Source: an uncultured Collinsella sp.
GTDB lineage: Bacteria; Actinomycetota; Coriobacteriia; Coriobacteriales; Coriobacteriaceae
DNA: 64,000 nucleotides
Assembly: GCA_934668875.1 (NCBI GenBank)
Contig: CAKUON010000003.1
Location: 1-64,000, forward strand
Direction of reading: 5' to 3'
A program made the translations under genes and the position numbers. Of the stretch, positions 8,537 through 15,889 are shown piece by piece. How positions within the stretch are numbered: the stretch's first letter is position 1; each line of letters opens with the position of its first letter. The notes below the pieces were generated by a model. The model had not been told where the DNA came from and did no database searches. It saw nothing but the letters and a program-made list of their open reading frames with translations.

Positions 8537-8706
8537 AAGAAAACCACCCCCCACGTTACGAAAATGAACCCACCTAAAACAGGTGGGTGCCCTCATCGAC
8601 TGTTCCAGCGTCCTTAACAACGAAGGATACCTGTACTAGGTACGACTGTGTGGGCTCCCTAAATAAACGCGACGGTTCACCCAGTTGCTCCGCGGGGGGC
8701 GGAATA
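8537..8706 (-). ncRNA. Candidate structured RNA with long closing stem (6S-like layout)
   Basis: Read leftward, 8704-8693 (C/G-rich) pairs over 12 bases, with two G-U pairs, with 8553-8542, and a T-rich tail follows immediately. Inside are a second helix (GTGAACC with GGTTCAT) and three compact hairpins: 8588-8568 (8-bp stem), TCCTT/AAGGA at about 8611-8627, and TACCT/AGGTA at about 8629-8643. No reading frame fits. A closed rod of about 170 nt with a large interior region resembles 6S RNA, but other structured RNAs cannot be excluded. It fills the gap between the TagO-type gene and the radical SAM gene. Confidence 0.45.
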
Positions 8707-8855
8707 CCTACATCATAAAGCGGCACTTTGTCGATTCCAGTCTTGACATTACAAAAATCGTGTCGGACGATTACGGCGCCTTAGGGACGGAGCCGTCTAC
8801 GCGGTCTGGCCCTTTACGTTTGAGCTGCTGAATCGTTGTTTTGGAGCATGTTTTT

Positions 8856-9794
8856 ATGCCGACGTCGTTGACCGAACTTTTTTCGCCCGCCTGCCATTTG
8901 TGTCCGCGCCGTTGCGGTGCGGCGCGCGACGAGGGCGCGCGTGGCGTGTGCGGCGCCGACAACACGCTTAAGGTGGCCCGCGCAGCGCTTCATATGTGGG
9001 AGGAGCCGCCTATCTCGGGCGAGGCCGGCTCGGGCACGATTTTCTTTAGCGGCTGCTCGCTCAAATGCATCTATTGTCAGAACCACGAGATCTCAACTGG
9101 CAATTTCGGTCTTGAGATTTCGCCCGAGCGCTTGGTCGAGATTATGCTGGAGCTGCAGGACCAGGGCGCCAACAACATCAACCTGGTGACGGCGACGCAT
9201 TATGCTCACCTGCTGCCGGCCGCGATTGCCGCAGCGCGGGAGTGCGGGCTGGACATCCCGATCGTCTACAACACGAGCGGCTATGAGCGGGCGAGTGCCG
9301 TTGCTGCCCTGGGTGACCTTGTTGATGTGTGGCTCACCGACTTTAAATATGCCGATGCCGGGCTTGCACAGTCGCTTTCTCATATTAAGGATTACCCGCG
9401 CGTGGCCGTGTCGGGCCTGGCACAGATGGCGCGCGAGATCGAGCGCCGCGGGGGAGAGCTAGTGGACGACGAGGGGCTCATGAAGCGCGGTATCATCGTG
9501 CGCCACCTGGTGCTGCCGGGGCATGCGGATGACTCGTGCCGCGTGTTGGACCTGGTGTGGCAGACGGTGGGCGATGTGCCGATCTCGGTCATGAACCAGT
9601 ACACGCCCAATGCCCTCATGCGCGAACAAGGCGGCGACCTGGCGCGCGCCGTGACGCGCGAGGAGTATGAGCAGGTGCTCGACCATGCCGACGACCTGGG
9701 CTTTACGACGATGTTTTGGCAAGAAGGCGGCGCAGTGGACGAGAGCTTTACCCCAGCCTTCGACACCACCGGCGTCCTCACCAGCGCAAAGTAG
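8856..9794 (+). CDS. PflX-type radical SAM protein
   Basis: A 312-residue radical SAM enzyme resembling the uncharacterised Fe-S protein PflX, related to pyruvate-formate-lyase activases. The cluster motif CSLKCIYC gives CxxxCxxC at about residues 68-75, and a further N-terminal cysteine set CHLCPRRCG near residues 14-22 is typical of the group. It would cleave S-adenosylmethionine to a 5'-deoxyadenosyl radical; the substrate is not known. ATG 8856 is taken because GGAG lies at 8843-8846; TTG 8841 is an in-frame alternative. A TTGACA box at 8743 may belong to its promoter. No partner enzyme is adjacent. Confidence 0.82.
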   Translation: MPTSLTELFSPACHLCPRRCGAARDEGARGVCGADNTLKVARAALHMWEEPPISGEAGSGTIFFSGCSLKCIYCQNHEISTGNFGLEISPERLVEIMLELQDQGANNINLVTATHYAHLLPAAIAAARECGLDIPIVYNTSGYERASAVAALGDLVDVWLTDFKYADAGLAQSLSHIKDYPRVAVSGLAQMAREIERRGGELVDDEGLMKRGIIVRHLVLPGHADDSCRVLDLVWQTVGDVPISVMNQYTPNALMREQGGDLARAVTREEYEQVLDHADDLGFTTMFWQEGGAVDESFTPAFDTTGVLTSAK

Positions 9795-9903
9795 CGCGTT
9801 CGTCGATGATTTTTAATCCCCGTCCCAGAAAAATCATCGGGGTGGCTCGGACGTTCGAAAAGTAGTCAAAAAGCCACGTCCCAAAAAGACTGGGTATTGG
9901 GCG

Positions 9904-9931
9904 TTGACAGTTGGCGAGCCGTAGGTAAAAT
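9904..9931 (+). promoter_or_regulatory. Promoter of tRNA-Ala
   Basis: TTGACA (9904-9909) and TAAAAT (9926-9931) are separated by 16 bases and end 13 bases before the tRNA. Confidence 0.75.
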
Positions 9932-9944
9932 ATCAACTTGTCTT

Positions 9945-10020
9945 GGGGACGTAGCTCAGTTGGGAGAGCGCTGCCGTCGCATGGCAGAGGCCGAGGGTTC
10001 GACTCCCTTCGTCTCCACCA
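9945..10020 (+). tRNA. tRNA-Ala (anticodon CGC), prophage integration site
   Basis: A 76-nt cloverleaf with encoded CCA. The acceptor stem contains the G3-U70 pair that identifies tRNA-Ala; the anticodon loop GTCGCAT gives CGC, reading GCG. The prophage core overlaps the last 8 bases, so the terminal A of CCA may be phage-derived. At attR the corresponding position is C. The terminator now following the gene (10031-10062) lies in phage DNA. Confidence 0.95.
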
Positions 10021-11458
10021 TTGGATTATTAGGCGAACCCTTTTCGGGGTTCGCCTTTTTTTGTTTGGGTTGGAAGTCATCGCCCCAGTAGTCGAAAGCG
10101 AAATAAAGCTTGAGTTCATCCCCGTCTACCTCAATGAGCCGCACGAACGTCTCGATGATTTCTGCCGCATCTGGTTCCTGCGCAATCTGATCGAGCCAAG
10201 CGGCTATGGCTTCACCAGACAGATGCGCACTTTCGCTAGCCTGAGCCTGCCGCAAGTCGGCTTCTAAGGCCGCTTTCTGCTCGCGTAGCATGTCTACGCG
10301 CTCTTTACCGCCGGGCGGCGCAATACCGTCCTCGATAGCCTGCCAGATACGCTCAAATGCCGCGTCTATGCGCTTTATCTCGCGCTCAATGCGCTTGCTC
10401 TCAGGTTCCTCCTTCTCTTCATTCATTTCGTCATAAAGAGCCATTGCGTCAACGATGCGTTGACGTATATCCGGCTTCTTAATCGTTTCGAGGACGGTAT
10501 CAAGCACGGCTTCTTCAACGGCATCGCGCCTAAAGGTGCGCTTGCATTTCTTGCACTTATAGTAGTGGTACACGCGGCCTGTTTTAGATGTTCCGCAGGT
10601 GCCAACGTAGTATTGGCCGCACTCTGGGCACCACATCTTGCCCGATAGCGGGTAATCGTTGGTGTCACGTGTCTTGTTGTGTTTGCGCCCGTTTGAGCCC
10701 AAGATGCTGTTGATCATGTCCTGGTCTTCGCGTGACCACAACGCGGGCATGCCGCCCTCGATTCGAACGCCCGCGTAATCATAAACGCCGCAGTTCTGCT
10801 CGCGCCTAAGCAGCTTTGTTATCACGCCGTGCGTTAGCGGTTTGCCGCGCTTGCCGCGTTCACCTGCGACAGCACGTTTGATTTCGGCAACGGTCGAGCC
10901 AGCAAAGAGCATGTTTTTCATACGGTGCATCACGGCGGCTTCACGCTCGTTGACCTCGTAATACCCGTTTACAATGTCCCAGCCATAGTGCGTGCGACCG
11001 TTTGCCATTCCGCGCTGGGCGTTCTTGTTGATTCCGTCGCGGATGCGCTCACTGTCTATCGCGCTTTCCCATTCAGCAAGCACTTCGAGCATTCCGAGAT
11101 TCAAGACGCGCGTTGAGCCTTCGCCAAGGCTTTCACCGGCATAAAGGATTTCAACGCCGGCCTTGCGCAGCCTGATTCGTGCAAGTGCCATCTCGTCACG
11201 GTTGCGCATGATGCGTGTAACTTTATAGATCACCACATAATCAAATATTCCTAATTTCGCATCTTCCATCATGCGCTGAAAATCAGCGCGTCTAACGTCA
11301 CGGCCTGTCTGAGCGTAATCGCTATATACGCGCACGACGTCAAGGCCGTTCTCCGCGCAGTACTCACGCGACTTCTCTACTTGGATGTCGATGCTTTCGC
11401 TTCGCTGGTTATGCGAGCTGAAACGTGCATAGATGGCGGCACGCGTGCCCTTTGGCAT
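9956..11458 (-). CDS. Large serine recombinase (phage integrase)
   Basis: 500 residues in the lysogen. The N-terminal resolvase domain has YARFS with the nucleophile at Ser14; a recombinase domain follows (about 160-270), then a zinc ribbon with Cys277, Cys280, Cys302 and Cys305, and a coiled coil near 365-430. It should integrate and excise the prophage at tRNA-Ala. Start 11458 follows AAGGTGA; 11482 is an alternative. Oddly, there is no stop before attL: codons 480-500 are antisense to the tRNA. In the rejoined circle the frame would pass from codon 479 into 42891-42775 and give 517 residues. Hence part of the lysogen C-terminus is host-encoded. Confidence 0.92.
   Translation of the reverse strand: MPKGTRAAIYARFSSHNQRSESIDIQVEKSREYCAENGLDVVRVYSDYAQTGRDVRRADFQRMMEDAKLGIFDYVVIYKVTRIMRNRDEMALARIRLRKAGVEILYAGESLGEGSTRVLNLGMLEVLAEWESAIDSERIRDGINKNAQRGMANGRTHYGWDIVNGYYEVNEREAAVMHRMKNMLFAGSTVAEIKRAVAGERGKRGKPLTHGVITKLLRREQNCGVYDYAGVRIEGGMPALWSREDQDMINSILGSNGRKHNKTRDTNDYPLSGKMWCPECGQYYVGTCGTSKTGRVYHYYKCKKCKRTFRRDAVEEAVLDTVLETIKKPDIRQRIVDAMALYDEMNEEKEEPESKRIEREIKRIDAAFERIWQAIEDGIAPPGGKERVDMLREQKAALEADLRQAQASESAHLSGEAIAAWLDQIAQEPDAAEIIETFVRLIEVDGDELKLYFAFDYWGDDFQPKQKKANPEKGSPNNPMVETKGVEPSASAMRRQRSPN
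10013..10027. other. attL core of prophage
   Basis: CTCCACCATTGGATT at the tRNA-Ala 3' end matches CTCCACCCTTGGATT at 42883-42897 in 14 of 15 positions; the single difference is central. A short, slightly imperfect core fits a large serine recombinase, which needs identity over only a few bases. Confidence 0.75.
10031..10062 (+). terminator. Phage-supplied terminator for tRNA-Ala
   Basis: GGCGAACCC (10032-10040) pairs with GGGTTCGCC (10047-10055), followed by T7. It lies inside phage DNA just past attL. On the other strand the same bases encode part of the serine recombinase C-terminus, so the segment has two uses. Confidence 0.85.
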
Positions 11459-11542
11459 GATAAAATCACCTTGCCTTTTCATTTGAACGGATTGGCAAGC
11501 CCTGCACTGGTCTTGGCGGATAGGTGCGGGGCATTTTTATGT

Positions 11543-11881
11543 CTAATCTCCTTTTGATTCCCTTGCAGCTGCCTTGGCTGTCATGGCGATGTTTTGCTGC
11601 CACTCGGGCGAACTTTCGCGGTAATGATCAATCATTTCGCGCTCGTCGGACGAAAGGTCATCAACGTTGTCAAAATCGCAAGTTTCATCATTCCAACCGA
11701 GTATGTCGTTTGGGGAACAGCCCAATGCAATGGAAAGATTCCAAATCTGCTCAGCATTCATCATCGCTGCTCCAGATTCCCACGACCTGTAGGTGTACTT
11801 GTTAACGCCGATTTTTTCAGCAAACTCATCTCTGTTTGAGTAACCAGCGGCTTTCCTGAGCTTCATAAGCCTTATGTTCAC
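11543..11881 (-). CDS. CI-like helix-turn-helix repressor
   Basis: A 112-residue protein with an N-terminal XRE helix-turn-helix (residues about 5-60, core EFAEKIGVNKYTYRSWESG) and an acidic helical C-terminus, but no LexA/CI-type peptidase domain, so induction would not be by RecA-stimulated self-cleavage. It presumably maintains lysogeny by binding the divergent promoter region next to it. GTG 11881 is chosen with AAGGAG 8 bases upstream. It shares the SPND-x-x-GW segment with the divergent Cro-like protein at 12115, suggesting common ancestry. Leftward, facing the recombinase. Confidence 0.85.
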   Translation of the reverse strand: MNIRLMKLRKAAGYSNRDEFAEKIGVNKYTYRSWESGAAMMNAEQIWNLSIALGCSPNDILGWNDETCDFDNVDDLSSDEREMIDHYRESSPEWQQNIAMTAKAAARESKGD

Positions 11882-11912
11882 TGCTAGTCTCCTTCTCTTT
11901 CAACGTAAGTGC

Positions 11913-11989
11913 ATAGTACAACGAAAATAGCTAATACACAACGAAATTGTTTGTTTTCGCTTGACATAGCTATTTTGAATGTCTATCCT
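11913..11989. promoter_or_regulatory. Divergent lysogeny-switch promoters and operators
   Basis: Rightward: TTGACA (11961-11966), 17-base spacer, TATCCT (11984-11989). Leftward: TTGTGT (11941-11936), 17-base spacer, TACTAT (11918-11913). Both spacers contain TAGCTATTTT read in the direction of their own promoter, so the two copies form an inverted pair. ACAACGAAA also occurs twice (from 11918 and from 11938). These are good operator candidates for the flanking repressor and Cro-like proteins. Confidence 0.75.
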
Positions 11990-12114
11990 CTGGAGCCAGT
12001 TGCTAAGGAGATTAGCAGCTGGCTAATATTTCACGGGTAAACCCGAGAAATATACGGGTGTTCTCATTGACAAGCAATGAGAACAAATACCACTCATTGA
12101 AGGAGGTGAAACAT

Positions 12115-12339
12115 ATGAACTTCGATAAGGAGACTTTCGCGGCAAATCTACGCGCCGCACGAGCAAAGCTCGACATTACTCAGGACGAGTTTGCGCGACG
12201 TGCCGGCATTTCCAAGGATGCCGTTGCGAAGTATGAGAGCGGTGAGGGCTATATCCCCGGTGCGGACAAGATCATGTCTATCTGCCGAGTGGCGCATATC
12301 AGCCCAAATGACCTGATGGGATGGAAGGAAGTCGCGTAA
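12115..12339 (+). CDS. Cro-like helix-turn-helix protein
   Basis: A 74-residue XRE-family DNA-binding protein that is essentially one helix-turn-helix domain (QDEFARRAGISKDAVAKYES) plus a C-terminal SPNDLMGWKE segment shared with the leftward repressor. It is the first gene rightward of the switch and likely acts as Cro, favouring the lytic programme. ATG 12115 has a near-perfect AGGAGGTGA. The frame upstream to 12058 is not needed. The stop codon overlaps the start of the next small gene. Confidence 0.85.
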   Translation: MNFDKETFAANLRAARAKLDITQDEFARRAGISKDAVAKYESGEGYIPGADKIMSICRVAHISPNDLMGWKEVA

Positions 12340-12419
12340 TGGATGAATTTATCGACGTATTGACGCTCTGGCTGTTCATAACAACTGCCGTTGCCGTCGG
12401 CAGGTGGATCAGCAAGTAA
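12339..12419 (+). CDS. 26-residue membrane mini-protein
   Basis: A short frame whose ATG overlaps the stop of the Cro-like gene (TAATG arrangement, translational coupling). The product is acidic at the start and then one hydrophobic helix ending in RWISK, so probably a single-pass inner-membrane peptide. No family is recognised. Position directly after cro suggests an early function, but this is inference. Confidence 0.5.
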   Translation: MDEFIDVLTLWLFITTAVAVGRWISK

Positions 12420-12436
12420 GAAAGGAGGGGTTTCAG

Positions 12437-12826
12437 ATGCATGAAACCCAACTGCAAATCAACGGTTTGCATCGTGGTTTTGACGAGTGCGAAATGTCGC
12501 AAGCTCGATGTTTCGCAGGCGGCATTTTGTCGGCGCGTCAAAGCTATGACGCAAGCTTGCGAAACAAAAGCGCCCGCACCTGGCGGCAACCAGACACGGG
12601 CTGTGTCAAAACTTCCTACGGTAATGACAACGAGAATTTTACACCACTAGCAACGGTTAAGCGGTGGTTTTGCGGTGCTATTGCCGTGCTAGCGGCAACT
12701 GGAATCCTGCTCATTGCCCTGGCTGGTGCCATTATCTGGCTTACGGAGACGTACAACCTGCCTTGGCTGCTGCTCGTCCTTGCCGGTCTTGAGCTTTGGT
12801 TCATCGTCCGTATGGTCGACCAATGA
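12437..12826 (+). CDS. Small phage membrane protein
   Basis: 129 residues: a polar first half followed by two adjacent hydrophobic segments at about residues 78-100 and 103-122. AAAGGAGG (12421-12428) is 8 bases from ATG 12437. A second ATG at 12441 opens another frame to 12650 encoding a 69-residue basic peptide, at 12-base spacing; both could be translated from the same site. No family is recognised. It ends with ATGA overlap with the next gene. Confidence 0.55.
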   Translation: MHETQLQINGLHRGFDECEMSQARCFAGGILSARQSYDASLRNKSARTWRQPDTGCVKTSYGNDNENFTPLATVKRWFCGAIAVLAATGILLIALAGAIIWLTETYNLPWLLLVLAGLELWFIVRMVDQ

Positions 12827-13029
12827 GGGGCTATCTCGACCGCGACGCAAACGGCTTCTGGGTCGCGCGGCTGATCATCGAGGAAGCCCGCAGGCCGGGC
12901 GTTAGCGGCGCGGGAGACGTTCGCACGCGCCACAGGTTGCCTGTGGCGCCATCTGCACCGCGAGAGGTCGCAGAAGTGGCATTCAGGCGCTTTATGAGCC
13001 GAGAAGCAAGGAAGCGCCATGGATGTTGA
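12823..13029 (+). CDS. Hypothetical basic phage protein
   Basis: A 68-residue, arginine-rich protein that begins with MRGYLDRDANGFWVARLIIEE. This may form a short beta-hairpin like the N-terminal DNA-binding arm of phage integrases, but no catalytic part follows. Its ATG overlaps the upstream stop (ATGA). It lies in the early operon just after the membrane protein. Function unknown; the gene call rests on coupling and codon use. Confidence 0.5.
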   Translation: MRGYLDRDANGFWVARLIIEEARRPGVSGAGDVRTRHRLPVAPSAPREVAEVAFRRFMSREARKRHGC

Positions 13030-13423
13030 CGATTACACCCAGCCGCTCGAATCCGTGATGCGGCAGGAACAGTTGGCAATGTACCCGGTGCCGCTCAAGC
13101 TGCAAGACCGGCAGGAGCTTTTCAAGCTCTGGTGCGAGCTCAATCCAAGGGCGCTGCGGCAGATCGAGCTTACGGCACTCGCAATCGACCAGCGTGGCAT
13201 CCGCGTGAGCACCAAGTACCTTATCGAGAAGCAGCGCTACGAGGGCACCGTAAAGCTCGTGGGCGTGCCGTTTGTTGACGGCAGCGGCGTTGAGCACGTC
13301 TACGGCATCAACAATACGGATACGCCGCTGCTTGCCCGCTGGCTTCTCAAGAAGCATCCGAAGCTGAACATCAAGCTTCGCAATTCAATCTATGACAAGG
13401 AGAACACCAACCATGAAGCGTAA
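13019..13423 (+). CDS. Hypothetical phage early protein
   Basis: A 134-residue mixed alpha/beta protein with a charged C-terminus (LLKKHPKLNIKLRNSIYDKE). The middle reads IDQRGIRVSTKYLIEKQRYEG, with no motif recognised. It has AAGGA upstream of ATG 13019 and overlaps both neighbours by about 10 bases, typical of a tightly packed early operon. Position before the replication organiser suggests a role in DNA metabolism or host takeover. Function not known. Confidence 0.65.
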   Translation: MDVDDYTQPLESVMRQEQLAMYPVPLKLQDRQELFKLWCELNPRALRQIELTALAIDQRGIRVSTKYLIEKQRYEGTVKLVGVPFVDGSGVEHVYGINNTDTPLLARWLLKKHPKLNIKLRNSIYDKENTNHEA

Positions 13424-13682
13424 GGAAGCTATCAAGTTCCTCGATTCCGTTGCCGAGTACATCAGCAAGACCGACGGCACCATTACGGTATTCAACTCCA
13501 AGAGCGGCGAGAGCATCGACCTCGATACCGACCTGGCTCTCTGCTTCATGGGAACGCCCATCGTTGCCATGAAGGACGTGCTTGAGAGCGACAGGCTCGA
13601 CGATATGACACCTGGCATGTTCGTCCACCTGATGACCAAATCGGCGTGCAACGCATATGTGCAGCAGCTCCAAGAGCGCTGA
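13413..13682 (+). CDS. Hypothetical phage early protein
   Basis: An 89-residue acidic, mainly helical protein (MKRKEAIKFLDSVAEYISK...). ATG 13413 overlaps the upstream stop by 11 bases and has GGAG at 13401-13404. It contains no recognisable motif. Gene order and overlaps indicate co-translation with neighbours. Confidence 0.6.
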   Translation: MKRKEAIKFLDSVAEYISKTDGTITVFNSKSGESIDLDTDLALCFMGTPIVAMKDVLESDRLDDMTPGMFVHLMTKSACNAYVQQLQER

Positions 13683-13917
13683 GCAGCTGGCGCTTGACCT
13701 TTTTGGCGAGCAGCCGATGCCGACGCCCGGGCAATGCCGTTTCGAGCTTCATCTACTCGAGCACGGCGAAAAGCCCAAGAGCGCGTGTGGCTTTCGCGGA
13801 ACGACCGTCTGGACTAACTGCCGCGAGGTCGGCAAGTGCCTTTGGGACGGCTGGCACCAGCAGGGGACAAGCGATGGTCTGACGATGGGAGGTGAGGACG
13901 ATGACGGCGATTCCTAA
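13657..13917 (+). CDS. Hypothetical phage early protein with conserved cysteines
   Basis: An 86-residue product overlapping the previous frame by 26 bases. It has three cysteines (CGF, NCREVGKC) and tryptophans WTN and LWDGWHQQG that give a compact-domain look, and an acidic C-terminus. The start is not well supported by a ribosome site, so the N-terminus could be shorter. No family assigned. Confidence 0.5.
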   Translation: MCSSSKSAEQLALDLFGEQPMPTPGQCRFELHLLEHGEKPKSACGFRGTTVWTNCREVGKCLWDGWHQQGTSDGLTMGGEDDDGDS

Positions 13918-14347
13918 AGACGTGCACGATCAGGCGCAGGAGCCTATGGCGTGGTTTCAGCACGACGCTAACGCGCAGCGGGACATCAAATGCCAACGGC
14001 TGCTCATGCGGCGCGGTAACGAGGGCTACGGCGCTTACTGGCGGCTCTGCGAGCTTCTGGCGAGCACCAAGCACCACTCAATTGCGGTGGACACCGATGA
14101 AGACTGGCTCATTCTAGCCGGCGCAATCGGTATGCGCTCGATGGGGGCTTTCGACGAGACGGTAAGCATCGCCGAGACACGAGATTTCATCGACTGCCTG
14201 CTTGAGATCGGCTTGCTCGTGAGAGACGGAAAAGGCCGAATCGAGAGCGAGAGGATGTGCAAAAACGCCCTTTATTTTGGCAAGCAGCGCGTCAACGGAG
14301 CCAAGGGCGGCAGGCCGAAAAAGAAGCAGGAAAACCCGCCAAACTAG
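13901..14347 (+). CDS. Replisome organiser-like protein (DUF4373 / Lin1244 N-domain)
   Basis: A 148-residue protein with the phage replication-initiator N-domain pattern: WFQHDANAQRDIKCQRLLMRRGNEGYGAYWRLCELL near the N-terminus and a basic KGGRPKKKQE tail. Family members bind the phage origin and help load a helicase. It lacks the C-terminal domain found in longer relatives, so it may work with host replication proteins. ATG 13901 follows GGGAGGTG. An origin-like repeat cluster lies directly downstream (14451-14663), which fits its role. Confidence 0.75.
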   Translation: MTAIPKDVHDQAQEPMAWFQHDANAQRDIKCQRLLMRRGNEGYGAYWRLCELLASTKHHSIAVDTDEDWLILAGAIGMRSMGAFDETVSIAETRDFIDCLLEIGLLVRDGKGRIESERMCKNALYFGKQRVNGAKGGRPKKKQENPPN

Positions 14348-14450
14348 CAGGTCAGAGCGTATGTTTGTGTTGTTGTGGATTGAAACCAGCGCGAAACCAT
14401 CGGTTTTAGGTTGGGCTAAGCCTAACAATACATAACATAACAATACAGAA

Positions 14451-14663
14451 GCGGGTTTTTGGGTTTGGGTCTTTAGACCCTAACCCAAAGCCAAAAACCC
14501 GCACTTGCTTGTTATGTTGACTTACAAGCAAGGTTCTTCTTTCTTGCTTCTTCTTTCTTGATCGATTCGTTTTTCGAGCGATTCCAAAGCCTGTATTTGA
14601 GTTTTCAACAGTAGTTATCAACAGGTTATCAACAAGTTTTCAACAATAGCAAAGTTTTCAACA
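14451..14663. other. Putative phage replication origin
   Basis: A 330-base non-coding gap. It has a long imperfect hairpin (14451-14502, GCGGGTTTTT...AAAAACCCGC), a second inverted repeat (CTTGCTTGT/ACAAGCAAG, about 14504-14532), a pyrimidine-rich direct repeat (TTCTTCTTTCTTG twice), and five same-strand nonamers TTWTCAACA at 14602, 14615, 14626, 14637 and 14655. TTATCAACA differs by one base from the DnaA box TTATCCACA. Spacing of 11-13 bases puts four of the boxes on roughly one helix face. Confidence 0.6.
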
Positions 14664-14677
14664 AAGGAGCGTTGGCG

Positions 14678-14842
14678 ATGCCTTACGGGAGCTATGTCAA
14701 CAGAGTCCGAAAGCGCACGTGCCCTTACTGCGGCATTGAGCGGCATCTGGACTGGTTCATCAAGGACAGCGAAGCCTGCTGGAAGTGCAGGGAGCTAAAG
14801 GTCGAAGAGAAGGAGGTGAAAAGCAATGAGCGCATCGGTTGA
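14678..14842 (+). CDS. 54-residue zinc-ribbon mini-protein
   Basis: A short gene starting at ATG 14678 behind AAAGGAGC. The product has two CxxC pairs (CPYC and CWKC) separated by 16 residues, a classic zinc-ribbon or zinc-finger layout, and a charged tail. It overlaps the next gene by 17 bases, whose ribosome site lies inside it. Function unknown; it is one of four small CxxC proteins in this early region. Confidence 0.6.
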   Translation: MPYGSYVNRVRKRTCPYCGIERHLDWFIKDSEACWKCRELKVEEKEVKSNERIG

Positions 14843-15464
14843 TCTCGAAGGACGCGCCTACATCAAGCGCAGCCTTACACCATACGACCTCGTTTTCCTC
14901 AAGGAGCTACAGCGGGAGTTGAACGATCAGCCGACGTTGGCAACGGCCGACCCGCGCTTTTGGGTCATTCGAGACTACGAGTACCGCGAGGCAACAAGTG
15001 ACGATGACGTTGAGGCTGTTCGGCTTTTTGCAGACGGCGCAAGCACAATCTTGAGCCTGGAGGAAGCGGTATCGCTGGCATACAAGGACAGGCTTGATTT
15101 AGGCGGAGAAGACTTTGCAAGAGATTGGCTTGAAGACAACCGGATTCAGTTTGACGAAGACGGGTGCATGTGGCTGGGCAGCTTCCATGCTTTTGAGAAC
15201 GCAATCAAGGAATACGCCGCCAATGGCATGTTCGATTGCGTGTTCCTCACGAAGCAGTGGCAGATCGTCCCTTGCACCATGTTCCTCACGCTTCGCGAAG
15301 CAGAAGAGCACCTTAAGGCCAATTACTACCACTACACGTCAGAGGCGCACACGTACGGCATGACCGCTTGGAGATCGCCAGATGTCGCGCAGCTGATAAA
15401 GCTGCTCCATACGGTCGATTTCGACGAGTTGGCGAAGCTGCTTCCAAAGGAGGACGAGCAATGA
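14826..15464 (+). CDS. Hypothetical phage protein
   Basis: A 212-residue acidic protein with a strong AAGGAGGTG before ATG 14826. It contains several tryptophan/tyrosine-rich segments (RFWVIRDYEYRE, KANYYHYTSEAHTYG) and a C-terminal helix before a lysine/glutamate-rich end. I do not recognise a family, though such proteins occur in early regions of gut siphoviruses. The stop overlaps the next start by ATGA. Confidence 0.7.
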   Translation: MSASVDLEGRAYIKRSLTPYDLVFLKELQRELNDQPTLATADPRFWVIRDYEYREATSDDDVEAVRLFADGASTILSLEEAVSLAYKDRLDLGGEDFARDWLEDNRIQFDEDGCMWLGSFHAFENAIKEYAANGMFDCVFLTKQWQIVPCTMFLTLREAEEHLKANYYHYTSEAHTYGMTAWRSPDVAQLIKLLHTVDFDELAKLLPKEDEQ

Positions 15465-15889
15465 GTTTGTCGGATGACATTAAACAGCTTACCGGCCTTT
15501 GCATCGTCGGATCGCGACAGTCTGGTAAGACAACTCAGCTGATCAAGCTGTCAGCAGCGACGCGAATACCAATCATGACGGCTCACGCCGATGATCCGTG
15601 TTTCATCAAGTGCATAGCACAGCTAAAAGGCTACGACATTCCAGAGCCGCTTGTCTTCAATGCCACTCACACACTTCAAGGTGCGCATTCGGAAGATGGC
15701 CTGAAACCCGTGTTGATCGACGAGGTTCAGATGTTCTTTAACCGCCATGGCCTGCGTCCGGTAGTTATGACGATGCCATTTTACGCGGCAGAGTTTGTCT
15801 TAGACGAGCGCGTAATGAAGCAAGCTAAGCCGTCTTTGTTCCAGCTATTGCGGATGTGGTGGCGCTGTAGGAAGGAAATCATGAAATGA
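15461..15889 (+). CDS. Small P-loop ATPase-like phage protein
   Basis: 142 residues with a Walker A motif GSRQSGKTTQ near residues 16-25 and a Walker B-like strand ending in LIDEVQMF at about residues 82-89. It is shorter than a helicase core and lacks helicase motifs, resembling small phage nucleotide-binding proteins. ATG 15461 is coupled to the upstream stop (ATGA); the frame extends to 15368 but without a ribosome site. Possible role in replication or packaging, unproven. Confidence 0.7.
   Translation: MSLSDDIKQLTGLCIVGSRQSGKTTQLIKLSAATRIPIMTAHADDPCFIKCIAQLKGYDIPEPLVFNATHTLQGAHSEDGLKPVLIDEVQMFFNRHGLRPVVMTMPFYAAEFVLDERVMKQAKPSLFQLLRMWWRCRKEIMK

Noticed and set aside
9778-10119. A leftward frame across tRNA-Ala giving an RRRESNPRPL-type peptide
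   Set aside because: This peptide is the usual false translation of tRNA antisense.
14451-14663. CRISPR array
   Set aside because: The repeats are only 9 bases with 2-9-base gaps and no spacers; they fit origin boxes better. No CRISPR array or cas gene was seen anywhere in the window.
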